A stretch of 64,000 nucleotides of DNA from Paulownia fortunei (Eukaryota > Streptophyta > Magnoliopsida > Lamiales > Paulowniaceae). The notes under the pieces are model-generated. The model saw nothing but the letters and a program-made list of their open reading frames with translations, did no database searches and was not told where the DNA came from. The translations under genes and the position numbers were made by a program. Below are positions 10,424 through 21,905 of the stretch, piece after piece (position 1 is the first letter of the stretch; every line of letters begins with the position of its first letter). The stretch lies in the NCBI GenBank assembly GCA_019321725.1, contig CM033122.1, positions 13,914,274-13,978,273 on the forward strand. The letters run 5' to 3'.

Positions 10424-13400
10424 ATGACTACTGAATCTTCCACAACTGGAGCATCAACCTCCTCGTCCATACCAGGAAGGATGCTAATGCCAAATGTTAG
10501 ATTTCGGGTGGAGATATTTGATGGTACTGGTCATTTCGGCATGTGGCAAGGCGAGGTGCTGGATTGTCTATTTCAACAAGGTTTAGACATCGCCATTGAA
10601 GAAAAGAAACCAGATGATGTTGAAGAAAAAGAGTGGAAAACCATTAACCGCTTGGCATGTGGCACAATTTGATCGTGCTTGTCCAGATAGCAGAAATATG
10701 CATTTAAAAATAAAAATTCTGCTTACACATTGTGGAAGGCTTTGGAGGACAAATTTCTAAAAACGAGTGGTTAGAATAAACTTCTCATGAAGAAGTGATT
10801 GTTTCGTTTTGAGTACCGCCCAGGTATATCTATGAATGATCATATTACTGCCTTTAATCAATTGGTTCCAGATTTATTTAATTTGGATGTAACCTTTAGT
10901 GATGAGGATTTGACTTTGATGTTGTTATCATCCCTTTCTGATGAATTTGAATATTTAGAAACTACTTTACTTCATGGGAAGGATGATGTATCTCTTGCTG
11001 TAGTTTGTGTTGCTTTGTATAGTTATGAATTAAGAAAAAAGAATAAAAAAGAAAACAGGCACATAGCAACAGAAGATGAAGCATTGGTTGCAAAAGGACG
11101 ATCACAAATCCAAAAGAAGGGAAGAAGTTGGAGATCCCATTCAAAATCTAAACCTGCCAAAGATGAGTGTGCTTTCTGCCATGAGAAAGGACACTGGAAG
11201 AAAGACTGCCGCAAATTGAAGAAGAAAGAAAAAGTTACTCAAGATGTATGTGTAGCTGAAGTTGAAAGTCAAGACTCATAATTTTCACTGGTGGTATTGC
11301 CTTCAATATCCCATTCAGAAGAATGGGTTTTAGATTTCGAATGCACCTATCATATGTCTCCCGTAAGGGAGTGGTTCTTCGATTTTCAGGAGATCAATGG
11401 AGGAGTTGTTTATATGGGTAATGACAATGCTTGTAAGATAACTGGGATATGTTCAATTCGATTGAAAAATCATGATGGTTCGACCAGAGTTCTGACGAAT
11501 GTTCGGTACGTGCCGAATTTGAAGAAAAATCTCATCTTCTTGAGAGATTTGGAGTCCAAAGGTTTATTTGTGACTATGCGAGATGGAGTTTTGAAAGCTA
11601 CTTCTGGCGCACTGGTGGTGATAAAAGGTATCAGAAGAAATAATTTGTATTACTACCAAGGTCGTACAGTTATTGGGACAACATCAGCAGCTATTTCAAA
11701 CAATTGCAAGGATTTTGAAGCAACCAAGCTTTGGCATATGCGCTTGGGACATGCTGGTAAAAAATCCTTGCAAACTCTGGCGAAGCAAGGATTATTGAAA
11801 GGTGCAAAGGTATGTAAACTTGATTTTTGTGAACATTGTGTTCTAGGAAAGCAAAAAAGAGTGAAGTTTGGCACTGCTATCCATAATACAAAAGGTATTT
11901 TAGATTATGTTCACTCAGATGTTTGGGGACCTTTCAAGATACTATCTTTGGGAGGAAAATATTATTTTGTCACTTTCATTGATGATTTTTCCAGACGAGT
12001 TTGGGTGTATACTATGAAGACTAAGAATGAAGTGTTTGGAATTTTCTTTAAGTGGAAAACACAGATTGAGAATCAGACTGGAAGAAAGATCAAAGTTCTC
12101 CTAACAGATAATGGTGGAGAATACACAAGCGATCCCTTCCAAAATATTTATCATAAGTATGGTATTGTTCGACATTTTACAATCAGGAGGACACCACAAC
12201 AAAATGGGGTGGCAGAACGCATGAATCGAACCTTGGTGGAGAAAGTTCGATGCATGTTGTCCAATGCTGGGTTGGGCAGACAGTACTGGGCTGAGGCTGT
12301 GACATATGCGCAATATCTCATAAATCAATTGCCATCATCCGCAAGAGATGGTAAAACACTTTTAGAGGTATGGTCTGAAAAACCTGTTGCTGATTATGAT
12401 TCCTTACATATTTTTAGTTCTCTTGTTTACTATCATGTGAAGGAATCAAAATTAGAATCGAGAGCAAAGAAGGCATTGTTCATGGGAATCACCTCTGGCG
12501 TAAAGGGATACCGACTTTGGTGTTTTGAGTCAAAGAAAATCTACATGACTCAACCAGAAGGATTCAAAGTTGCTGAGAATGAAAATTGGGTTTGCAAGTT
12601 GAACAAATTGTTGTATTGATTGAAACAATCTTCGAGGCAATGGTACAAGCGATTTGATAAGTTTATGATGAGGCAGAAGTACACTCGAAGCAAATATGAT
12701 CATTGTGTATATTTACACAAGTTACAAGATGGATCTTTTATTTACTTACTTTTATATATTGATGACATGTTGATTGCATCTCAGAGCCAAATGGAGATTG
12801 ACAAATTGAAGGCTCAATTGAATTAAGAGTTTGAAATGAAAGATCTAGGGAAAGCCAAGAAGATTCTCGAAATAGAGATAAGCAGGGACAGAACGAGAGG
12901 CAAGCTTTGTTTGACTTAGAAGCAATATTTGAAGAAGGTACTACAACATTTTGGTATGACAGAAAGCTCAAAACCTGTAAGTATACCACTTGCTCCTCAT
13001 TTGAAGATTAGTGCACAGTTATCACCAAAGAATGATGAAGAACGAGAGTACATGGCCAAAGTCCCATATGCTAATGCAGTTGGTAGCTTGATGTATGCAA
13101 TGATGTGTACGAGACCTGACATTTCACAAGCAGTTGGAGTTGTGAGCAGGTATATGCATAATCCGGGTAAAGGTCATTGGCAAGCTGTGAAATGGATTCT
13201 ACGGTATATTCTTAATACTGTAGATGTTGGTTTAGTTTTTGAGTAGGATGGTAAAATTGGTCAAAGTGTAGTTGGATATTGTGATTCTGACTAAACAGGT
13301 GATTTGGATAAGCAAAGGTCAACGACTGGATATTTGTTTACTTTTGCCAAAGCATCAGTCAGTTGGAAGTCTACTTTACAGTCTACGGTTGCTTTGTCTA

Positions 13401-13732
13401 CAACAGAGGCAGAGTATATGGCAGTCACTGAAGCTGTAAAGGAAGCAATTTAGCTTCAAAGTTTGCTTGAAGACTTAAGAGTTGGTCAGAAGTACATTAC
13501 AGTGCATTGTGACAGTCAGAGCGCTATTCACTTAGCGAAAAATCAAGTCTTTCATGCAAGAACGAAGCATATTGATGTTCGCTATCACTTTGTACGGGAG
13601 ATTCTTAAAGAAGGTAATATACATCTTCAGAAGATTCATACTACAGAGAATCTCGCAGATATAATAACTAAAGTTGTCACAACAGTTAAGTTTAAACATT
13701 GTTTAGACTTGACCAATATTCTGCACATTTGA
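10424..13732 (+). pseudogene. Copia-2 gag-pol polyprotein, 11 in-frame stops, internal deletion
   Basis: One reading frame of 1103 codons runs from ATG 10424 to TGA 13730-13732 without a frameshift. Order: gag (10424-11281), with a 'VEIFDGTGHFGMWQGEVL' capsid segment typical of the Tork clade and an intact zinc knuckle C-x2-C-x4-H-x4-C near 11170-11210; protease (from about 11330, active site decayed to 'WVLDFECTYHM'); integrase (zinc-finger HMRLGH...CEHC near 11740-11840, core FIDDFSR and DNGGEY, 'TPQQNGVAERMNR'). After 'ESKK' at about 12536 it jumps in frame to 'IYMTQPEGF', so the first half of RT is missing. The RT palm 'LYIDDML' is kept. RNase H is at 13270-13640. Stops are at 10670, 10688, 10772, 10796, 11279, 12617, 12824, 12917, 13244, 13292 and 13451. 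Intact Copia polyproteins are about 1300-1400 residues. Confidence 0.93.
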
Positions 13733-13830
13733 AATAACGCCAAAAAGGCGCATTTGGAGGCACTGCAGAAGACTATATCATTTGTTGAGAAGACAATAAT
13801 TTGAATTTTGAGTGGGATTGAAAAATGTGC

Positions 13831-13843
13831 AAAGGTGGAGATT
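13831..13843 (+). other. Polypurine tract of Copia-2
   Basis: AAAGGTGGAGATT lies immediately before the TGTTAG start of the 3' LTR. This is the standard position and composition of the plus-strand primer. Confidence 0.75.
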
Positions 13844-14362
13844 TGTTAGTTTTTTTGCTTATTTCCATCCCACATCGGTTAAATACCAAAGGAATTTTTT
13901 TCTCTTAGCCTATAAATAGGTTATTCCACCTTATTTTGAAACACACCAAAATATTCTCTTCTCTCTATATTTGTAGAATTCCTTTAATTAGGAAATTCTA
14001 AGTTGTGGGTAATTTTACCCAAGTTGTAATTTATTCGGGAGATTAGTGAAGCAGTTATTGCAGTTGCGGTGCCCAGAGACGTAGGCAAAAGTTGGTCAAA
14101 CTCCGTTATCAAATTTGGTGTGTTTTTTTCTTTTTGTCTTTTAATTTTGCATTTAGTATTCTGGTATTGTTTTGTTAATTGTTAGTATTCAATATTTACT
14201 TGCTTTGGGGTATTTGTCCACTGTGTATAGTACTTTTAATAGTAGGTTCTGTTTAAGGAGACTGGGTTTTAAGTGGGATCGTTGTGACCCCTCCAGCCTT
14301 TCCTGGAAGCTTGCTATAATTAGTACTATTGTTGTATATTTTATACTATCGATACCCCAACA
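13844..14362 (+). repeat. 3' LTR of Copia-2
   Basis: 519 bp, TGTTAG...CCCAACA, about 95% identical by eye to the 5' LTR with mostly G/A and C/T differences. It is followed directly by the target duplication GATGA. Confidence 0.95.
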
Positions 14363-14367
14363 GATGA

Positions 14368-14533
14368 GGAGCTAATATTTCAAAAAATGGAATAGTGTGT
14401 GATTACGTAACTCGATGACATGGCAGATAGCTCGACATGGCAGTGATATGGTAAACAGGTGGCGTGTGTACGACATGCTATCAATTTATAGAGTGCTAAG
14501 TGGACATCACTAGTCGTACGAGTGCTGACAAGA
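14368..14533 (+). repeat. 3' LTR of Copia-1, middle part
   Basis: This continues the interrupted LTR after Copia-2. It matches 5' LTR sequence such as AGCTCGACATGGCAGTGATATGG and GAGTGCTAAGTGGACAT. It ends in CAAGA, the target duplication of the solo LTR that follows. Confidence 0.8.
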
Positions 14534-17019
14534 TGTAACACCCTGACATGATAAATCTTGTGTGCATGTACAATTTTTTTTTTCCTATAACAACATAATA
14601 AATAATAAACTATTTTTCTTACTCACAAACTAATATATATATACCTGCAGAGGACCCATAACGACCATAATATTTACATAGCCATGTATAGAAAAGTTTT
14701 AAAAGTAACACACAATACAAATCTCAAAACCTAATACAATAAACTCTAAAATCAAATAAGTTAACAACTAGCTCAACAGGTTGTCATCTATGTACACTGA
14801 TCCTCAGAAGCTGTAGGAGCTCCAGCCGCTCGCTCAGTAAGTCCATGGCTTCAAGTATCATCAAACTCATCTACAATGTATGAACTACGTAAGCTAATGC
14901 TCAGTAAATGAAAATCATGCATGCTGAAGGGGATAATCCAACATAAATGCAATGCATTTCTATGAGATCATGACAAGAATGCGAACTCATGCATCAAAAT
15001 CATTTCATTTAAAATCATTTTTCATCACTGGGCCCTTGGCCTACCTACTATATACCGAATATAGCTATCAATAATATCAATAATTATATGGCTATAAACA
15101 GATCGGCATAGTCCAGGGGCCATCTCTTGGGATCACCAAAGGTCCACCCCCTGTCTTCCCTGTGACCCTCCAGAAGTATTCCCACCAGCGGCATCAATAA
15201 GGGCACAGTCAAGTGGTCCACCCTTTCATGACCACCACAGGCACACCCCCTGTCAACCTCTATGATCCTCCAAAAAGTAATACTTCCGGCGTCGCAAATA
15301 TCATATAAATAAGCCACATATGGACCTCGGTACACTAGTAGTGGCCAACCAAAATATTTTCTTTCTGAAAATAATGTTGTGTATGCAAAAACTCAACTGT
15401 GAACACATGTTATGCATGCACGTGTAAATATTGATGAATGGCATCTTCAATGACACAGTAAATCACATGTCTTATCATCCAAACAACGTATGTACTATAA
15501 GATATTTATAATACTCATTAAAATACAAGGATCACATTTAATATAAATAAGCCAAGAAATACTATGCCCATACACTGTAGTTGCAAATGGATTTTCACTT
15601 ACCTTCCACCTTTGATATCCTACTGAAAGTTAACAAAATTCTCCTCCCTAACCTTAGATATAAGGCAGCCTGTAAAAGTATAACGTATTAATTTTCATTC
15701 TTAATCAATAGATTTCTATATCAAATTTCATAAGGGATATTAAATCTTAAATTTAATTAAATAACAATCAAACCTTAAAATTTTTATATTTCACCCCAAT
15801 CAGAACCTTTTAAATACCTTAATTTCTCGTCTTGAATTTATTCTAATATTATTTAATTGATATGTTATAATCCTGTAATCAATCCCTCAATTTAATTAAC
15901 TCCGTCATCCAATTAATACAAGATAATAAAATTGAATATTTTTAACTAATTTTAAATTAAAGATATTGTCTCACAGGTAGATAACTAATTAACTTGGATC
16001 AAAAACTTTCTTTCAAATTAGAAATAAACGACATAAATATATATTTTTATCCATACAAAAATAAGAAAAGACTTACCTAAAATTTTCTCAAATTTCTATA
16101 CTGGAAGTTTGTTCGCGCTATTTCTTCTTCCTCCCCCCACCTCTCTCTTTTTTTTCTTCTCTTTTCCTTTCCTTTGCTGTAGCCGTGTGTTTGTGTGGTG
16201 TGTTTTATAATAGCTTAACAAACTATTAAGAAAACATAATGTAATATATTATATATATACTTATCCTTAACATTAATATTAAAGAAATTTAATATAATAT
16301 ATTATATATATACTTAACCTTAACATTAGTATTAAAGTAATCTAATACAATATATTATATATATACTTATGCTTATCATATATATATGTATAAACTACAC
16401 GTGTATACCTATATGTATATATACATATATATTATATATATGCTTATCCTCATCATATATATATGTATACACTACACGTGTATACATATATGTATATATA
16501 TATATATTATATTACACACCATATACTTATATATATATATTATATTTTTTCTATATAATCAATACAAAATATTATTTATTTATTTTTATATATATTTATT
16601 TATAAGCCCCTAAATTTATTTTATATTAAAAAATTTACATCCTCTTAATTAATATGATAATGTCCTTATTTTCTTTTATTATTACTATTACTATTACTAT
16701 CATTATTTTTTCCTTAATTAATTTATTTGTATAGTTTATCCTACATCGATAAACACAACGATGCCATCTTTCACTTACGTGTATCATAATATTATCTGAT
16801 AGTTGACACCTAAATTTTCATATCTTAGTACCAACTCAATCAATTAGGTTAAAAAATCTGAAAACTAATATCAGTGATAACTTCAAAAGTTTAATTATTA
16901 AAATACCGTATAAAATATAATGCATTATGAAATATCAATTAAAATGCAATGACACATACGTGGCATAAAATGCATGAACTATATTAGTTAGGTGAGTAGC
17001 GCGATGCTCGGGTATTACA
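14534..17019. mobile_element. Solo LTR of a Ty3/Gypsy-type element (2.5 kb)
   Basis: It begins TGTAACACCC and ends GGGTATTACA. It is flanked by an exact 5-bp duplication CAAGA (14529-14533, 17020-17024) inside the Copia-1 3' LTR. There is no internal coding sequence, primer site or second LTR, so a solo LTR left by recombination between two LTRs is the simplest reading. The TGTAACACCC-type ends and long LTR are typical of Tekay/Del-type chromoviruses, which I infer rather than see. It carries a diverged duplication of about 110 bp around 15134-15330 (blocks CACCCCCTGTC and CCTCCA repeated). It also has an AT-rich tandem-repeat zone at 16238-16520. Orientation is uncertain. Confidence 0.85.
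16238..16520. repeat. AT-rich tandem repeats with palindromic ACACGTGT cores
   Basis: A 53-bp unit (AATATATTATATATATACTTA...CCTTAACATTA...) repeats about 2.6 times at 16238-16390. A unit of about 77 bp then repeats twice, each with the palindrome TACACGTGTA (16396-16405 and 16473-16482). TA-rich runs surround both. The local ORFs of 75-78 codons rich in Tyr and Ile are by-products of the repeat. Confidence 0.8.
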
Positions 17020-17024
17020 CAAGA

Positions 17025-17551
17025 CATGAGTGAATGATTGTGATTGGTCACTAACGTTGAAGGACACACCCATTCGGGTGCAAAAGGTGTACGGTAAGAG
17101 TTATGGACCATCATAGAAGAATGCAATCTAAACCACTAGATCGCTGCTAGATCTTAAGAAATGTGATATAACGGTTCAGATTGATTTGAATCGAGTGGCA
17201 TGGCTATTCACGATCGGACATTTAAAAATGTATAAAGAGATCCCCTTCCACCGATTCCATTTCATTCATCCCAAATCAATTCAAGTTATTTAATCTCTCT
17301 ATTTTATTCTCTTACTAAAAAATCTTTGATTATTTTAGTATTCATTATTCACTAGTATGATCAAATTTTGGTTCGTCTGATAAGATTAATATAGTACTAT
17401 ACTAATTTTTGTAGAAGTGTTGTATCTTGCAGATAAATATTCACATTCCTATTGATACATGTACAGTGGGTGAAATCTGTTTTAAAAAAATTTGCTTCGA
17501 CATACCTCATTTCGTTTTGGATATTATTAAATCTTGAATCTGACAACAACA
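17025..17551 (+). repeat. 3' LTR of Copia-1, last part
   Basis: It matches the 5' LTR from TGTGATTGGTCACT... through CCCAAATCAATTCAAGTTA to TTTGCTTCGACATACCTCA and the CAACAACA end. It is followed by the element's target duplication ATAAA (17552-17556). Confidence 0.85.
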
Positions 17552-18642
17552 ATAAATTACATATAACAAAAATATTGTGCACTCTTTCTCACACATACCA
17601 TATATTATATGATCCATAACGAATTCATAGAAACAAAGAGAAAGATGTTGATACCGTGATTGTGTTGGAGTCAATGTGATTTGTGGACTATGATGGTGCA
17701 ATACAAAAAAAGTTAAAGAAGGAAGAAAGTGAATTTAGATAAGGTATCACTATCTTTTAATTAATTTTATGAATTTTTAATTTTTTGTAAACTTTATAAT
17801 TCCTACATTTAAATTTTTTAGAAAAGACCATGTCGTAACAAACGTATCAGAGATGTTATCAGCTATGTCAGTGTCATATCTATGTCCGGGAATTTTTATT
17901 TTTCATTTAATTTCTAGACATGGGTCAGTGTTGTGTCCGTCTCCAACACATGTCCAATATTGTAAAGGCCAATTTACCATAGTATTAATGCATTAGAAAT
18001 TCTTAAAGGATATATATCCAACCACATGGAGGTTTTGGCAACGAACTTCTTCATGAATTGTAGAAGAATTAATAGGCTTAAATACATGGAGAGCTGCCAG
18101 GGAAAAGAAACAAAATTGGAGGGTTGCTGGGGGAATCCATCAAGTTCAATTATTGTGTTCGGGCAGTAGCCCTTTGCTAAATAAAAGTCCCTACATGGTT
18201 TAGAACAAAGAATGAAAACATAAGGGAAGAGAAGAGATAATGCAAAAAAAATGTAATGGGTACGGTTGCCAGTTAAGTGCAAATGGAGGGTAGGCATTAA
18301 GCCTTTTTGTAGGTGCTGGACCACGCTCATCCGCTACCTCCAAATCAAATCATATTTAACGTATCAGCATTCAGCCGCCCAACACATATACACACTAATC
18401 TCTAATTTCTCTACCACTTAAAAAAATTTGCTTTCTTTGCTCTCCTCTGGCCTCATCCAGCACGTGGGGGGGTTGGTGGCTGGGAAAGGATAGGAATATT
18501 ATCAATTTTTACACAGTCTTTTGGTGTAAATTATGACTTCATATTGCCATGTCTTTACTCTTTATCATCATAGTTTATGATGCCTTTAGAGTTCGGATAC
18601 CATCACTTGGCGATCAACATTTATGCCTCCTCATCATAGTGA

Positions 18643-18667
18643 CATATATATATATATATATATATAT
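18643..18667. repeat. (TA)n microsatellite
   Basis: An uninterrupted run of about 12 TA units, likely length-variable between individuals. Confidence 0.9.
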
Positions 18668-18721
18668 TGAAGCTTAACGAGAATATTTTTTAATTAAAAT
18701 TTTGAAATAATTAATTTAAAA

Positions 18722-18860
18722 ACAGACTAATGAGGTCATGTCCAAGTGGTAAGAATAAAATATCAATACAACACAATAATAAAAAATCTTAAGAGTTCGA
18801 GTTCCACCTAAAGTGAGTATTAATCTATTTTAATAGATTTTTTTTTTATTTATTTTGATA
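18722..18860 (+). mobile_element. Possible tRNA-derived SINE fragment
   Basis: TGTCCAAGTGGTAAG near 18735-18750 resembles a Pol III A box. AGTTCGAGTTCC near 18795-18806 resembles a B box. They are spaced about 55 bp apart, followed by a T-rich tail. No cloverleaf can be folded, so it is not a tRNA gene. No target duplication was found. Confidence 0.25.
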
Positions 18861-19829
18861 TGAAATTATTGGTTGCATTAATTACTTTTTGACAACTTAC
18901 GAGATGAATGCTGTAATTTCTTTAATCCTTAAGAGAACAAACAGATATAAGATTTAAATATCGAGAAAAATCATGAAAAGGGAAAAAATTTCAATCTTCA
19001 ATATCAATGTCTTATTACAGTCTCATCAGAAAGCCTACAGAGAAACCTTTTTGCTTATAGTTAATGTCAGCAAATAAAGTCTTACGCGGAAAAACGAAGC
19101 TTTAAAATTAGAACAAAGAGGAAATTAAGAAAAATGGAACAGAAATAAAAAAAGAGGAAATTGGAACTTGGGCTGCCATTGAAATGACCCAAGCGTTCTT
19201 GGTTACCTCGTCTAATTTTTGATTTGGTAATTGGTTGGTTTAGTTGGGCCTAAAATCAGCTTAGATAGTCCAGCAATCTCTGAAAGGGCCTAAAATAGTG
19301 CAGCTCACTGATTTAATTCATTTTGTGGCATCAACTAAGTGTAGTACTAATATGTTTAAATTTGTAGAGGAAAAAATATTTTAAATCATTTGAGTTTCCC
19401 CATGGTTGGGTGATAAATGAATTAAATATTTAAGGATACTTCAAGCCCAAGATAGATTTAAATGAAATTTAATCCGCATTTTTCAGAAGTATTCATATAC
19501 AAATTTCAAACTTTAGGAGTGGAGTGAAAAGCTGACCGAAATTTTTTCAAAATTTAAATAAACTATTCAGCTCTAATTGTGGCTCAAGTTTAGTTGTTCT
19601 TGTTCATTTTTTTGCAAGTTACTTTCTAGAATTCAATTATTTTATTCATTACTGAATATATAATGCATCACTATTAAAATATATCAATATATATATATAT
19701 ATGATATATCCAATTATAATTTGAATTCAATTAATAATAATAAGTTCAACTTAATAGGATCGAGTTTGGGAGCTTCAGAGGCCCTGTTAAACACATTCAT
19801 AAGAATGTTTTGGATGATAATCCCTTCAT

Positions 19830-21543
19830 AATCACAAAAGATGTATGTTGAGTGTTGCACTGATGTGCATGGATGATTATCAGTGGTCAACATATAATTC
19901 GATACTTGTCTTTTATTTAATAAAAGAATCTCCTGTATTTTCATAATTTATGATTCAAAAACTTTAGTCAAAACAGGATGAATCTTGATTCATAAAAAAT
20001 TATTGAAATTTGAAATGGAATTACAATTATTAAATCATTTAGGGTTTCGACTTATAATCTGTTCCCTAAATTCAATTGGGAGATTAGTTATCGAAAAGAC
20101 CGTACATGTATGGTACTCGCAACTGAAATAGATTTACTCGCTATTTCATTTAAAACTAGTTCGCCATAATTGCTTATTAGGTGTTTTCATAAATAGTGCG
20201 GTTTTTGGAATTAATGAGTTAATTTCAAACGAATTAGAATAATTGTTATTTATAAGTTACAAATGTTGTAAGCCTACTACTAGTTTAGTAGTGAACCTAA
20301 TAGGGTCACACATTTTTATGGAAATCAACATTTCTATTTTGGGATTTCTTCAATGTTTGAAAATTAGTTAGTTAATATTGATTAATTAATTAATTAGGGG
20401 TTCTATTTAATTTAATGGTTAAATTAAATTATTTGATTAAATAATTGAATTATTTAATTAGACTTACGTAAAATTATAATTAATCAATTGAATTAATTAA
20501 TACGGGCTTAAATTAATTGAATTGATTCTTGGATTTTTTAAGTCTAAACCCATAAGTTAAAGTGAATTGCTTAAGAAGTCCACTAGAAGATGAAGAGAAT
20601 AATTAAAATAAATATCATTTATTTAATTAATATATTTATATAAGTAAATATAATATGACAGATTTTTATGAGATAAAAATCGGCTATTATGTGTTGATTT
20701 TATATAAATATATTTTTGATATGTATTTGATATATATTTATCTTGATATTATTTGAAAAATTCAAATTAATATCAAGAATCTATGTAGATTATTTTTGAT
20801 GTAATTTCAAATAAGTCCACATACATTGGAGAGAGAAAAAGAAGAATTTTTGAAAAATTTAGAATCCTACCAAAATTAAACTTTGAAATGGTTCAAAATT
20901 AACAAACTCTCCAAAAGTTGGAGAGGGAAAGAATTTTCGATCCCTATATACATAGGGAGGGCCAAAAAATTGTGATTTTTAAGGAAAATAATTTTGTCTT
21001 GTCTTCTATTTTTCTCTCAAAGAAAAGAAAATAAAAGAAAGAAAAGAGAAGGTGCTTTCTTGAAACCATTATTTTCTTGTTCTTTAAAGTAATTAGGTTT
21101 CTTGATATTCTCTTCACTTCAAAATTTCACGAACTTAAATAATTAATCTTTATTATTTTCGAAATGTTGTTCTTGATCCATTAATTGGATTAAAGGGCAA
21201 AATTACTCCAGATCTAGAATAGAAAATAATTTTAAAAATACTAGCGAATTCTTTTAATCGGTGTTGTTTTTCATATTGTGGACCTGATAGATGAGAGACA
21301 CGTAGATCCCTGTGAGTTCTGATAAGTAAGGAGTATAATAATTGATTGCTTTGTTACCTACATCAACCGGAGTGCTTGAAATGTATAATCCGAATTTAAT
21401 ATATTTATTTATATTTTTAGTTGAATAAACGTAATCGTTAGAATCGCTTTCGAGTGAAGGAGATCATTTATTTGAAAATTTTATGTTCTATAAAATTTTA
21501 AATTTTTACTACGCATGCCCCTACGATTATTGTGAACCTAACA
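19830..21543 (+). repeat. 5' LTR of Copia-3 (5'-truncated)
   Basis: It aligns with the 3' LTR from ATCACAAAAG...GTTGNGTGTTGCACTG onward. Shared blocks include AGGGTTTCGACTTATAATC, the promoter zone with CCCTATATACATAGGGAGGG (20942-20961), the AAAGAAAAG-rich stretch and the AACCTAACA end. The break at 19830 has no LTR start, so the first quarter has been lost. Confidence 0.85.
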
Positions 21544-21560
21544 ATTGTATCGAGCCACAA
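21544..21560 (+). other. Decayed primer-binding site of Copia-3
   Basis: ATTGTATCGAGCC directly follows the LTR. It is a mutated form of the initiator-Met site TGGTATCAGAGC. The related Copia-4 keeps a closer GTGGTATTAGAG. Confidence 0.5.
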
Positions 21561-21721
21561 TTTCACTTATTTAGTAAAGTTTTGGATTTGTGTGTATGAT
21601 TTAAATCGTTTAAATTCATATAGCATGTTAAATTTGATTTAGCATGATTATTGCAATTGATGACTAGGATTTGATTTAATTTTTTTATTTAAATTATTTA
21701 AATATTAAAAAAAAAAAAAGG

Positions 21722-21905
21722 ACACAACAAAGTGAGATGCGCGCGCATTGGGTGTAGGACACCTGATGGCTGCGTGCAGCACCCAATGACGGGCGATGGG
21801 CAGCAACGTATTGCGATGTATTGTAATGTTGCAGCACACTATTGCACGCGACAGTGCGCGTACAACGGACAACCATCGTGCTGCTCATCGTGTCGTTCTT
21901 TGGGT
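21722..21905 (+). other. GC-rich block in the Copia-3 leader
   Basis: About 180 bp of GC-rich sequence stands out in a very AT-rich element. It has alternating GCGCGC, GCAGCA and TGCAGC runs and can form several short hairpins. Copia-4 has a GC-rich block at the same place (about 49574-49740) with poor sequence match but well-conserved flanks. It may be a structured leader (packaging or dimerisation), an inserted sequence or a variable tandem-repeat relic. The 64-67-codon ORFs over it are overlapping on both strands and unsupported. Confidence 0.5.

Larger units (their letters stand above)
9829..14362 (+). mobile_element. Copia-2: Tork-type Ty1/Copia element inserted in the Copia-1 3' LTR
   Basis: A complete-ended 4.5-kb element with 517-519-bp LTRs (TGTTGG/TGTTAG...CCCAACA) and the exact target duplication GATGA at 9824-9828 and 14363-14367. 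It also has an initiator-Met-tRNA primer-binding site and a polypurine tract. By eye the LTRs differ at about 28 of 517 sites, mostly transitions, so it is the youngest retroelement in the window. The gag-pol frame is open in phase throughout but has 11 stops and lacks the N-terminal half of reverse transcriptase. It is therefore inactive and non-autonomous. Confidence 0.95.
5043..17551 (+). mobile_element. Copia-1: old Ty1/Copia element split by two later insertions
   Basis: An LTR retrotransposon on the plus strand. The 5' LTR starts TGTTGGAATAATAAGG at 5043 and the 3' LTR starts at 9536 with TATTGGAATAATAGG (TG mutated to TA). The whole is flanked by the 5-bp target duplication ATAAA at 5038-5042 and 17552-17556. 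The 3' LTR is interrupted by Copia-2 (9829-14362) and by a solo LTR (14534-17019). Without these insertions and their duplications the element is about 5.5 kb. The interior holds degenerate gag, integrase, reverse transcriptase and RNase H in Copia order. No clear primer-binding site remains after the 5' LTR. Many stops and frameshifts make it inactive. Confidence 0.9.
17552..19829. other. Intergenic DNA, no recognisable gene
   Basis: This 2.3-kb stretch separates two retroelement blocks. It contains a pure TA microsatellite (18643-18667) and a weak SINE-like segment (listed separately). An unsupported 118-codon minus-strand ORF (17974-18330) resembles no family I know and has open reading on the opposite strand too. 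I see no supportable gene. Confidence 0.6.

Noticed and set aside
15084..15335. 83-codon minus-strand ORF in the solo LTR
   Set aside because: It lies over a diverged LTR-internal duplication and has no family resemblance.
16369..16613. Overlapping Tyr/Ile-rich ORFs of 75-78 codons
   Set aside because: Pure products of TA-rich tandem repeats inside the solo LTR.
17974..18330. 118-codon minus-strand ORF in the intergenic stretch
   Set aside because: No recognisable domain, no homology signal I know, and the opposite strand is also open over part of it. In 64 kb of AT-rich DNA one ORF of this size is not unexpected.
18735..18806. Possible tRNA gene
   Set aside because: A- and B-box-like words are present, but no acceptor or anticodon stem can be formed. 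Kept only as a weak SINE candidate.
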